Source: Apodospora peruviana
Lineage: Eukaryota; Ascomycota; Sordariomycetes; Sordariales; Lasiosphaeriaceae
Length of the DNA stretch: 64,000 bases
Direction of reading: 5' to 3'
Assembly: GCA_033439685.1 (NCBI GenBank)
Contig: JAUEDM010000005.1
Location: 3,224,001 to 3,288,000 of the forward strand
The position numbers and the translations under genes are program-made. Position 1 is the first letter of the stretch, and every line of letters starts with the position of its first letter. The notes under the pieces were generated by a model. That model ran no database searches and was not told the origin of the DNA. It was given only the letters and a program-made list of their open reading frames with translations. Positions 55,031 to 64,000 of this stretch are shown one piece after another.

Positions 55031-57046
55031 TTACTTCTTCTGCCTCTTGGAACTCTTATCACTCGTCGTACTCAACACACTCGCGCTCCTCTTATGCGCT
55101 CCGCTGCTTCCTGGTCTCGACGCCGCAGCCGAGGCAACACCCAGCTTATCCTTATCACCGGCTTGTTCCTCCTTGATCACCGTCGGACTATCCACACTAG
55201 CCGCAACAGCAGCACCACCGGCAGTACCATCCCCAGCCGCAACCTTCTCCTCTCCCTGTGCCCCCTTATCCTGCCCCCCCATCTTCTCTGCTTCCCCCGT
55301 TGCTCCCGGTGCCGGCCCTGCTCTCGACGGCGGCCTTTCCGACGCATTATCCTTTTCAACCGAAGGAACCAGATCACCGTCACCACCACCACTCGCCGAC
55401 TGTTTTGCCGCTCTCACCTTATCACGCTCCGCCTTCTTCGCCTCCTCAACCTTTATGTCAGAATCCAGCCGATCGCTAACCTTCCGTAAATCAACCAGCG
55501 CCGTGACAGCGCTCCAAAGCTTCTCAAACTGCGCAGTAACAGCAGCAGTAGGCATCGCCAGTCTCGGCGGGATATCCAGCTCCAACAGCGCATTCGTAAT
55601 ACGCTGCTGCTGCTGTCCCGACTTGTGGCTATACAACTTATTAATCTTTTCGTACCGGAACGTCGGCCCGCTGGGATTAAGCCGCTCGTGGCGCGTAACA
55701 CCATAAATCTGCTCCTCCTGCTCCGTGAGCTTGCGCCGCTCGACCACCTGTTGCGCGCCGCCGCTGCTCTTCTTCTTGCTAGCGCCGACCCCAGTCGTCG
55801 CAGACGGCGGCGGTTCCACCGGCGTGGCCGGTGTGCCGGCGATCGAGTCCCTGTGGTTGCCAGACGCCGAGGCAGCAATACTCTCCCTGCGGTGGTGGCC
55901 ACCGCCGCCGCCGCCCGGCCCGGTCTCCGACACTGCGCTGCCAGGAACCGCGGTCTGCGGGCTGACGCCATCTCCGGGCCCGGCCATGATGCTCTTGCGC
56001 TTCTTGGACTTGTCGAGGTTCATGAGATTCTGCAGCAGCGACTGCAGACCGGCGGAGCTCTTGAAAGAGTTGATGTCCGTGTCGGTGGCCGGGTAGTCCA
56101 GGCGGTTATACAGCTCGCGCCGCTCTTCGTTGAAGCGCTCGGTGCGTGCAAGTATCCGCTTGATCTCGAGCAGGAGTGACTCCTCCTCACGCGCCTCATC
56201 CTTGGAACGTGCCATCCTGTTGAGGGCAAATTCCTTCCGCGCCGTCTCCTGCGCCGGATTAAAGTTCTGCATCATCTCGTACAGCTGGAACTCTGGCCCC
56301 GTCATGTACTGAACTGCCTTCTGGACGGCCATCATCTTTGCCGCCACCTCGTAGTACCGCGCCTTGAGGTCCTCCATTGTTCGCGGTCTTGACGACGCAG
56401 GTACCACAGCTGTGCTGGTGGCCGCATCCCCGTTCGGTCCTGCTACTCTTGGCGAGAACTCGTACCGGTCCCAGATGACGGTCCAGCGCAGATCAAACTC
56501 CTTGACTAATCCCAGCAAGTAATCCGTTTCTTCCTTTGTCCAGTCGCTGTTTTGTAGGTTGGCGTGGTACTGGTCTTCGCTGTACTGCGGTACCTGAACC
56601 TGGACGTTGTACTTGGCGTAGGCCGAGTCCTCCACCACCTCGGCCTTTGACTGCTGCTGCTTCTGCTCTCCATCCAAGGAGGTGCCATTCCCAGGTTGTG
56701 CCTCCCCATCCTGGAGGGTGGAATCGCCGTGAGGCGCGCAGCCATCGTCCGTCTTCCGCCTCCAGTGCCGCAGGAGCAGCGCACCGTCGTCGGCCCGGGC
56801 TGAGTTGGTGAAGGCCCTAAGTTCCCATCTTGCGGCCGGTTTCCGGCTAGCGACCCGACGCTTTTTGAATATGGACACTTCCGGGACGATGGCGATGGGA
56901 TTGTCGCCGCCCAGATTCTGGACTTCTCGCGCTAGCCCTTTGAGATTTGGCCGGGGAGCGCTGGTTTTTTGCTTCTTTGTCGGTCGGGGCCCGGCGGAGG
57001 CGTCGGAGGGTATGTTGAGAACGTCGCGCAAATCGTGGGAGGTCAT
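55031..57046 (-). CDS. SWC4: SWR1-complex protein 4 (DMAP1-like, NuA4 subunit)
   Basis: Nuclear subunit shared by the SWR1 (H2A.Z exchange) and NuA4 (histone acetyltransferase) complexes. Single exon, about 671 residues from the ATG at 57046. An in-frame upstream ATG at 57100 would add 18 basic residues; MTSHDLRDVLNIP is the family start. The N-terminal region (AIVPEVSIFKKRRVASRKPA, RWELRAFTNSARADDGALLL, RHWRRK) and the SANT-like motif (SDWTKEETDYLLGLVKEFDL, RWTVIWDRYEF) are family features. The C-terminal DMAP1-like part includes EEQIYGVTRHERLNPSGPTF, RYEKI and a helical segment that binds other complex members (LELDIPPRLAMPTAAVTAQF). The C-terminal ~120 residues are Ala/Gly/Ser/Lys-rich and end in the basic KSSKRQKK. 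Convergent or tandem neighbours give no functional hint; it is divergent from a p24 gene. Confidence 0.93.
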   Translation of the reverse strand: MTSHDLRDVLNIPSDASAGPRPTKKQKTSAPRPNLKGLAREVQNLGGDNPIAIVPEVSIFKKRRVASRKPAARWELRAFTNSARADDGALLLRHWRRKTDDGCAPHGDSTLQDGEAQPGNGTSLDGEQKQQQSKAEVVEDSAYAKYNVQVQVPQYSEDQYHANLQNSDWTKEETDYLLGLVKEFDLRWTVIWDRYEFSPRVAGPNGDAATSTAVVPASSRPRTMEDLKARYYEVAAKMMAVQKAVQYMTGPEFQLYEMMQNFNPAQETARKEFALNRMARSKDEAREEESLLLEIKRILARTERFNEERRELYNRLDYPATDTDINSFKSSAGLQSLLQNLMNLDKSKKRKSIMAGPGDGVSPQTAVPGSAVSETGPGGGGGGHHRRESIAASASGNHRDSIAGTPATPVEPPPSATTGVGASKKKSSGGAQQVVERRKLTEQEEQIYGVTRHERLNPSGPTFRYEKINKLYSHKSGQQQQRITNALLELDIPPRLAMPTAAVTAQFEKLWSAVTALVDLRKVSDRLDSDIKVEEAKKAERDKVRAAKQSASGGGDGDLVPSVEKDNASERPPSRAGPAPGATGEAEKMGGQDKGAQGEEKVAAGDGTAGGAAVAASVDSPTVIKEEQAGDKDKLGVASAAASRPGSSGAHKRSASVLSTTSDKSSKRQKK

Positions 57047-57738
57047 GATAACTGGTGAGGTGATGTGGCGGGTTGCGCGAATGGAAGTGAGGCGCGTCAC
57101 GATTCACGAACGCCGGTGGGGAGGTTCGGGGGTGGAGATCAGGTAAAGCTTCACGACTGCACGACGAGTCCGGATTTGGTCGACATCGGCTTTTGATTTT
57201 TATATGGCTATCGAGCATGCGCGAATATTATACATGTGAAGGTTATGAAATGCTAATATTGGAGATAAATGAGCGACAGGCGACAATTGGTTTGATGAAT
57301 CTTTGCGTGTGCTTGGTTTTGGGCAGAGTTTGGCGACGGGACAATTGCAGCAGTGATGTGAAAGGCAAAATTTAGTGCAAGAGGCCCCTATAAAATTTCC
57401 CCTTCGGCAAGTCAATCGGTGACAGCACCGTCGCCCCCAAATCTCGAAAATTTAGACAGCTGGAGCGTATCCACGTGACCTCTACCGCATATCGCTGGCT
57501 GGCAGTGGCAGCGAACCCCCTGGTCCGAATTTCCTGAACGTGGCAGCTTCGAAAGCTTGGTCCGGAATCGCGCCGCCGCTTGCTTGTGCTTCCCGACGCA
57601 ACGAACCCAGACCCGGCCGAAAAGGAGAGAGAGTTTGAGTTTGCAGCAAAGTTGCATCTCAACCATCCTATTCTCACTTAAACCATTGGCCGAATTCTTT
57701 CCGGCAGCGAGTCGAACCAAAATACCAGACGAAACACA
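57047..57738. promoter_or_regulatory. Divergent promoter, SWC4 / p24 protein
   Basis: 692 bp between divergent starts. It contains CACGTGAC at 57472-57479, whose complement GTCACGTG is the Cbf1-class E-box core, about 265 bp before the p24 start and about 425 bp before SWC4. Other short frames here are not convincing genes. Confidence 0.55.
57472..57477. promoter_or_regulatory. E-box CACGTG (Cbf1-like)
   Basis: A CACGTG hexamer in the context CCACGTGACC lies in the divergent SWC4/p24 promoter. In fungi bHLH factors such as Cbf1 and Pho4 bind this core; the flanking AC fits Cbf1 better than Pho4. Function is inferred only. Confidence 0.4.
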
Positions 57739-58546
57739 ATGAGGGCCCTTCTTCCCCTACTATCCCTCGGCACCGTCGCCCAGGCGCTCTACTTCTACAT
57801 CGAAGGCACCCAGCCAAAGTGCTTTTTCGAGGAGCTGCCCAAGGACACTCTGGTCGTAGGCCACTACACCGCCGAGGAGTTTGACGACCACCGCAACACA
57901 TGGGCCAAGCACGACGGCATCAGCATCTACATCTCTGTCGATGTATGTAACTTTCCCCTCCCTCCCCTCCCCCCCAAACCCCTTGTCGAAATATCCCCTT
58001 AAACTAACTTTTTGTGTCGTCAGGAAATATTCGACAACGAGCACCGCGTCGTCTCCCAACGCGGCGGCGCGGGTGGCAAGTTCACCTTCACAGCCGCCGA
58101 GGCCGGTGACCACAAGATCTGCTTCACGCCATCCTCGACCAGCGGGCGCAACAACTGGATGTCGCTCTCCTCGCCCAACGGCGGCATCCGGCTGACGCTC
58201 GACATGGCCATCGGCGAGACCAGCGCGATCGAGAGCTCCGACAAGGACAAGCTGCAGGACCTGGCCACGCGCGTCAAAGACCTCAACATGCGCCTCAATG
58301 ATATCCGGAGGGAGCAAGTCCATCAAAGAGTAACGTCTCTCCTTCTCCTTCTCACTCATACATACTCTCCAGTTACTAACGTGTGTGACAAAACAGGAAC
58401 GTGAAGCCGAATTCCGCGACCAATCCGAGAGCACAAACGCCCGCGTCATCCGCTGGATTCTGGTCCAGCTTACCGTGCTTGGAATCACATGCGCCTGGCA
58501 GCTCTCTCATCTGCGGTCCTTCTTTATCAAGCAGAAGCTTACGTAG
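57739..58546 (+). CDS. p24 family cargo receptor (ERP1-like, emp24/gp25L domain)
   Basis: Type I membrane protein cycling between ER and Golgi in COPII/COPI vesicles, sorting secretory cargo such as GPI-anchored proteins. Three exons: 57739-57942, 58024-58329, 58397-58546; 219 residues, the normal length. A signal peptide MRALLPLLSLGTVAQA is cleaved before LYFYIEGTQPKCFFEELPKD, with a first conserved Cys. The GOLD domain includes GKFTFTAAEAGDHKICFTPS, with the second Cys completing the disulfide. A coiled-coil (DLATRVKDLNMRLNDIRREQ) precedes the transmembrane helix VIRWILVQLTVLGITCAWQL. The cytosolic tail RSFFIKQKLT contains the diphenylalanine export signal and a basic retrieval-like end. 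The LYFYIEG start places it in the alpha (ERP1) branch rather than Emp24 or Erv25. Confidence 0.92.
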
Positions 58547-60268
58547 AACTATATACAACAAACTTACGTCATATTTTTTTATGTTTGCTGGAAAAGAAAA
58601 ATGGGACAAGGGAGGCTAGGGGGATGGATCACGAAGGAAGGCGGCTGTGGTGGATAATACTTACATACCACACACACATACTTTTTCAACGTCCACTCTA
58701 TATATCTCTTTTTACTCACTTATTACTAGTGATGAACGACGTATGAAAATGCAAACGTATACGGATATCATCACACATTGCCTTGGATCCGTCGTTATCT
58801 ATCGAGGTACTGGCGGTTCAAACGTGAATGGGATTAGCACACGAGCGAGCCACGTCTCATGATAGTTATTGGAAAGGAAGAAGAAGAGTACAGGATGGTG
58901 AGAGAACTGGTGTGTATGTACATCGAATGGGTTTCTATTTAACTTGATTTGGGAACAGAAACCCTCGCTTGGAAGGTCATATTATTATATGCTAACTGTC
59001 GTGCCAACATACATCTACGTCTTCATTTCAGTAACAACAATTACTATTGCATGCTGACTTTCTCTTTTGTACAGAAAACATCTTCGGAACCACTGTTTAT
59101 TTAGTATATATCACCAACTGGGAACTAACCTACCTGATCATCAACCTTTTCCCGAGATAGACACGGACAGAGACTGGTAAACTTTCTTAATTCTTTCCCT
59201 TCTCTATTTATTCGTCCTCTCGCTCGCTACCTAGCCCTCGACATCACATCTACTTTAGTTTTCAACACCTCTTTCTCATTCTCTCATCCATTCTTGCAGC
59301 CGCACCACTCTTTTTCGCGGCCACCATTATACCACCCCTTTCCCAATCCTCTTTGGCATACACGAAACGCAGAGACAGTCTTGCCACCCACCATCCCCTA
59401 TTATAAACATCCGCAGAAACAAAAAAAACACAAAACGACTAGACAAAGGAAATGAGTTGGCAAGACGGAGTATAAGAGATGACCCATGGACGACGGACTT
59501 AAAACGCAAACCCCGATGGACTGACAATAAAGGCAACCACTTAAAAAAAAAAGAAAATGCTATAATACCCCTTTTCCGACGCCATGGCATAGCTGCGAGC
59601 AAAGAATAACAGTCCCTCTGGGTAGTTCTGCGCTGTGGGATTGGTGCGGGTGTGATGTGTGTCTTGATGTAAAGAAAGAGGTCGCGGAGATTTCATTCAC
59701 ATTACTTCTGACTTTGAGAAAAATAAGAGAAAAAGATCTGATCCCGATTGGTTCCCTTCCACCATACAGCACAGCCAGCCAAGCCACGAGATAAACCATG
59801 CCTGCTAAAATGCGTTCTTTTTTACGTATGTATGTTCTGAGAAAAAGAGGGGTGCTGATTATTAGAGATATGTGCGAGCAGCCTTCAAAGCGGGAGCTAT
59901 CTGCTCCTGCTTGCCCGGCCAGCGCTAGATAACCTAGGTCCTGCCAGGTCGAAACCCCAAGAGACCAAGGAGGGAAAAAACGCAATTGAAAATCGGAATT
60001 GTCGTAATCGTCATCTTGTCTGGGGAGATCGCCAGATGTGCAAGGAACCGCTGTGGAAACAAGGTGCCCTCTATTTCCCATGCAAAAAAAACACTAAGAA
60101 TAGACGTTTCGGCAATTCGTATAGGGCTCGTATCCGGAAAGCCTCTATGGCATCGGCGGATGTTCCCTTCAATCCTGCTCCCCACAGTCAGAAACCGGCA
60201 AGTGCAGTGACGCATGAACTTAGACTCACTCCGGTGTTTGGTTGATCAACGTGCCAAGAGGTAAGCTC
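58547..60268. other. Convergent intergenic region (p24 / CK1)
   Basis: 1.7 kb between two stop codons, AT-rich, with (CA)n and T-rich tracts. Small frames (59327-59602, 59560-60081) overlap on one strand and show no recognised domain. It probably carries long 3' UTRs, but I see nothing specific. Confidence 0.5.
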
Positions 60269-61781
60269 CTAGCCACAGCACAGCGTCTTCATAAACTTCT
60301 GGAACCCAGTGGGTTGAGGTTGTTGATTAGGCTGCTGCATAGCCGGGCTGTTCATCGTCGTCGCATGGTTCATCGGCCTCTGAGGTAAGTTCTGAGTGCT
60401 CGTCTGGAACTGTGCTTGGGTCGACCCTGCCGTTGGTGTGTGCAACCCCCGGGCCTGAGGTGCCAATACGGGGGCGCTTGGCCGTCCTTGTTTGGTCTGC
60501 CTGGTCGGCGGCGTCGGGGGTTGCGCGGCGTTTAAACGAGCCGCTGTGAGTTGATGAGCTGATCGGGGGTCGTTTTGGTGGTGAGTGGTGTTTCCCCGCG
60601 AGCCGTGGATTTCCATGGCCGAGACCCCCGGTCGGGCGTTTGGGTTGTGCAGGCCACCAGCCCGGTCCCAGTCCCCCCCCTTCTTGTCCGGCTTGCCGAC
60701 CTTCATCCAGTCATATTCGCCATCATCGACACCGCCAGAATCTTTCAGTGCTTGTGTGAAGAGTTCCCGCAGGTAGTCGTAATCAGGCGTGTCCTCAAAC
60801 CCGAGGTTGCGGACATAGGTTAGATACTGGACAAACTGGTCAGGGAATCCCTCGCAGAGCTCCTTGATCGGGGTGGTCTGCTTCTTCTCGCCAATCTTCT
60901 CATACTTCTGCTTGTTAGTAGCAGCCTTGAGACCTTGCCAGGGCAGACCACCGCGCAAAAAGTACATGAATACGTGACCCAATGCCTCAAGGTCGTCTCG
61001 TCTGGACTGTTCCCTGCCAAGATGAGTGTTGATGCTCATGTATCTAGCAGTTCCTGACAGCGACTTGCGCTCGCGATACGGGATATGTTGCTTGGTCTTG
61101 GGATCGCGGTACTGCTTAGCCATACCGAAGTCCACAACATGGATGACGTTGGACGTCTTAGTGCCGGGTCGGCCAATCAAGAAATTGTCGGGCTTAATAT
61201 CTCGGTAGATCAGGTTCTTCTCGTGGATGGTTTGCACTCGAGAAAGCTATAGAACGTTAGATACCATTACTGAGTACGCCATGGGATGAATGAGACGGGA
61301 CCTACCATCTGCTTGGCGACCATGACGACGGTCTTCAGCGTGAACCTCCGGTTGCAGTGGTCAAACAGGTCTTCCAAAGAAGGTCCTAGCAGGTCGATGA
61401 CCAGAATGTTGTGCAGACCTTCTTGTCCAAAGTAGTAGACATTAGGGATACCGGCTAATCCGAGGTCAGTTGGCGGTTCAACGGCATCCGACAAGTGCGG
61501 TGACTTACGGCATCCAACGAGGATCTTGTATGTACGGTATTCATCGCGCAATTGGGGCGCATCGCTCTTCCTTGGTTCCTGGAAGAAGAAATAAAGTCAA
61601 CATTTATCTCTTCGATGATTCATCCACGCGAGGCTTTTGCGACAATACGTACGAATTTGATAGCCACTTGCTGGTTATTGAGTAGGTTTGTCCCTTCGAA
61701 AATGACACCAAAAGAACCCTCTCCAATCTTCTTCCCTACTCTGTAGTGTACGCCAACAACGTTGGACGATGAGGACGCCAT
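60269..61781 (-). CDS. Casein kinase I, plasma-membrane Yck1/2 type
   Basis: Ser/Thr protein kinase that in fungi acts at the plasma membrane and secretory system in nutrient signalling, endocytosis and morphogenesis. Four exons in coding order: 61781-61653, 61578-61509, 61454-61306, 61246-60269, about 441 residues. MASSSSNVVGVHYRVGKKIG leads into the Gly-rich loop GEGSFGVIFEG. VAIKFEPRKSDAPQLRDEYR holds the catalytic Lys, followed by GIPNVYYFGQEGLHNILVID. The loop NLIYRDIKPDNFLIGRPGTK carries the catalytic Asp, and DFGMAKQYRDPKTKQHIPYR shows DFG. Catalytic domain and SINTHLGREQSRRDDLEALG are intact. The C-terminal ~120 residues are Gln/Pro/Thr-rich and end KFMKTLCCG, with a Cys pair that in Yck1/2 is palmitoylated for membrane binding. 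The upstream region probably has a 5' UTR intron (possible donor near 62150). Confidence 0.95.
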
Positions 61782-63433
61782 TTTGAACTTGGGCGCTCCT
61801 CAGATGCGTCGACTAGACGAGAATCCGAGACGGCTCCGGGAGTCGGTGGAAATGCGGTCCCTCGTCTGTAGTTGAATTCGATGGTCAGTACACCATGCAA
61901 ATATGCTTCCATCCGTTGCAATGCAAACGAGCGGCATCAAGTAGTTCGCAGGTAGAGCCGGAGTCGGTGGTGCTGTCGTGTGATGTAATGAGCTGGGTAG
62001 GAAGGGGATGCGACGAGCATCCCAATTGTCCAAGGCAGGCAGACGTTGGCAAGGCTAGGTAGGACGAGCGGCTTGGAAAACAATCACACAGGGCAACAGG
62101 TGAATGGGTGGATGCAATGATGGTGGGTACAGGAGCCTACTCACCCGAAAAGATTTGGTCAACGCCTTGGAGTGTGCTTTGGCAGATGGTGGGCGGTGTT
62201 TCCCAGGTGTCGGGGCGAAGCTCCGCTTGATGGTCCGATATTCGATATCGGGTGGGACACGACTTCCCTCCGTTGAAGGGGCGTTTAGGGCGTCGGCGTG
62301 CAAAGCCAAACAATAGATTCTGGAGTTGGGACCGTCTCGAGGTGGTAGTTACCTATCAGACTAGTCGCGGTGCAGCGCTTCGAATTCGATTTATTTCGAA
62401 TCGACTCGACTCGACCGAAGCGACACGATGGGACTCGAACGCGGTGAAGGCAACGGGCAATGAGGCCGTGCACGAGGGAGCTCGAATTAACAACGCCGGG
62501 AGGCGGTTTTGAATTGATAGCGCATTTAGTTAATCGGCCAGCCCGGTAGACTTGTCGTCTGCAGACCTCTGCGACTTAGCAAAGGCACACACAGATCCTG
62601 ATGGATGGGGCGCTGGTCGTCGTGTCGTGTCGTGTCGTGGCAGGCGGGTGCGAGTGGAAAGGAGAAAAGAGATCAAAAGGGAGACGAAACTCGAGGCGGA
62701 AGGCGGACAGTGGAGAAAGACAGGCAGGCACTGGAGGATCAGGTGTGCGTGAGCAGCAGCAATTGCAATTCAGCAGGTCTGCAGGCCTGGGCGCCCCAGA
62801 GTGGCAGAGTGGCAGTGGCAGGCAGGGTGAACGGATGGGGCTAGCGAGCAAATGCGATGGTCGGCAACACCTTTTGACCCCAGACCACCGACTGCACCTG
62901 CAGTAGCCGAACAATGGTATCCGTAACCCGTAGGTGGCTGGACTCTGCGGATACGGGCAGCTGGTAACAGCTGTTACACTGGGTATACCACCAAGCCCGC
63001 CTCAAACGTCAACACCTGCCAATTTGCAAAATTGAAATGGGAAGGTGACGATACAACACTTTGCAAAGATGGAGAATGTTATGAGAGCGTGGCCACATTT
63101 AATATCTGGGGCTATCTTTTTAACTTATTACGAAGGAAGTCTTCTGGGATTATAATAAGAGAGCATCGTTGCCACCATTCTCAATTCTGGTTCCATTGAT
63201 ATTCAGTCAGTCACGTCAATCAACCCACTGCCGTGTGCACATCATTTTTTGTCCTTACCGGCTCCCGATTGAACCAAACAATTCGCTTTTCACCACCGCG
63301 AATACTTGCCCGGTTAACAATAACTTAACATGGTTTTATGTTGGGGACGCTAGAATGCAAATGGGCAGAGCGACCGGAGATGTGTGGATTTCCCAGGTAG
63401 TTTATGCCAGTCATCTAATTTTGCTAACGGGCC
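61782..63433. other. Upstream region of casein kinase I
   Basis: 1.65 kb with no convincing ORF. It carries the CK1 promoter and long leader, with splice-like signals on the minus strand (a GTGAGT donor near 62150, a TACAG acceptor near 61870). A small CGTGT-type repeat lies at 62617-62639. Beyond 63000 the sequence turns AT-rich. Nothing else is seen. Confidence 0.5.
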
Positions 63434-63817
63434 CTAATGTGACGCGAAGATCGTGAGGGGTCCAGGTCCTTGCAGTGGGCGGTCTGCAGTTTCTGGTGTT
63501 GTGGTCTCCAGGTTGTTGATGTTGAGCCTGAACTCTTCACACGTCCGACCGCCGACCCGCGCCGCCGAGGAGAGCTGACCGCCGTTCGCCTTGCCCTCTT
63601 TGCTTCCATTTCCAGGTTGTTTGTTGAATTGAATCTTCTGGTCGTCAATTGTTGAAGAGGCGTTTTGACTTCGTCTGGTATGTGGGATCTTCCATGGCAG
63701 CCAGTCGTTCTTGTCGCCTGTTTGCCACTCCCAATTCGGGATGTCGGTAGGTGAATCGAACTGGAAGCTCCCTACGAGCTTGGGAGCCGTCGTTTCGGCC
63801 CTGATGTCGCCACGCAT
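63434..63817 (-). CDS. Possible protein-coding ORF near the right edge
   Basis: 127 residues from an ATG at 63817 (MRGDIRAETTAPKLVGSFQF, then DSPTDIPNWEWQTGDKNDWL). The Trp/Asp-rich first half looks more protein-like than surrounding frames, while the last 60 residues are low in complexity. Upstream the same frame continues to the window edge after a single stop at about 63838, so this may be the 3' exon of a gene that begins outside the window. No family is recognised. Confidence 0.25.
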   Translation of the reverse strand: MRGDIRAETTAPKLVGSFQFDSPTDIPNWEWQTGDKNDWLPWKIPHTRRSQNASSTIDDQKIQFNKQPGNGSKEGKANGGQLSSAARVGGRTCEEFRLNINNLETTTPETADRPLQGPGPLTIFASH

Positions 63818-64000
63818 GACGGCCAAGATTGCGAATCAATGCCCTCCAGCGTTTTCTCCGGCTGACCAGCCCCGCAGCCCTGGGCGGGCGCACTCGGTGG
63901 CCAGCTGGGAGGGAGGAATGGCGGGTGGAAGACCGAACGCCAGTTGATTGTCGTCCCTGCAGGCTTGGCAATCCGAGGGAAGCTCAACAGCCTCTTCCGC

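Noticed and set aside
62400..62425. B-box-like GTTCGAGTCCC on the minus strand
   Set aside because: The flanking bases do not pair as a T stem and no cloverleaf can be drawn.

Overview
The window looks like nuclear DNA of a filamentous ascomycete (Pezizomycotina, most likely a sordariomycete). Genes lie on both strands, roughly one per 3.5 kb. They carry short introns (about 35-300 nt, mostly 50-120) with GTRNGT-type donors and CTAAC/CTGAT-like branch points. They encode typical fungal housekeeping and regulatory proteins. Species cannot be fixed from sequence alone. I see no prokaryotic operons, CRISPR arrays, transposon ORFs, rRNA or convincing tRNA genes, and no biosynthetic gene cluster.

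Layout, left to right: a gene-poor first 3.7 kb with a CT-rich leader; a five-exon C2H2/fungal_trans transcription factor (+, 3711-8006); choline-phosphate cytidylyltransferase (-, 9747-11634); an F-box protein (-, 13171-14064); a gene-poor 3 kb with one coding-like fragment; a Tctex-type dynein light chain (-, 17118-17852) divergent from VTC1 (+, 18952-19404); an Alba-domain protein with a 33-glutamine tract (-, 20284-21177); an AHC1-like ADA/SAGA zinc-finger protein (+, 24659-26632); RTF1 (-, 27617-29915) divergent from COQ7 (+, 30653-31429); a 1865-residue phospholipase D (-, 32197-37794); gamma-tubulin (+, 39001-40653); the complex I PSST/NDUFS7 subunit (-, 41247-42126); U3 snoRNP protein MPP10 (-, 42944-45220); an SPX protein with a C-terminal membrane domain (+, 48342-49939); a nitronate monooxygenase (+, 50712-52420) convergent with a membrane-anchored amidohydrolase (-, 52592-54640); SWC4 (-, 55031-57046) divergent from a p24/ERP cargo receptor (+, 57739-58546); a Yck-type casein kinase I (-, 60269-61781); and a possible ORF near the right edge.

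The genes do not form one pathway. Themes that recur are chromatin and transcription (AHC1, RTF1, SWC4, the C2H2 factor), phosphate, polyphosphate and phospholipid biology (VTC1, SPX protein, CCT, PLD), mitochondrial respiration (COQ7, PSST), microtubules (gamma-tubulin, dynein light chain) and secretion (p24, CK1). Most striking are the SPX/3-TM protein lacking a polyphosphate polymerase core, in the same window as VTC1, and a cluster of perfect palindromes including a PHO-type CACGTGGG box upstream of VTC1. Others are the long polyQ tract in the Alba protein, a 15-bp coding minisatellite inside the PX region of PLD, and the unusual short and frame-preserving introns of the amidohydrolase. 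Exon boundaries were placed by eye from splice signals plus protein-family continuity; no transcript evidence was available.
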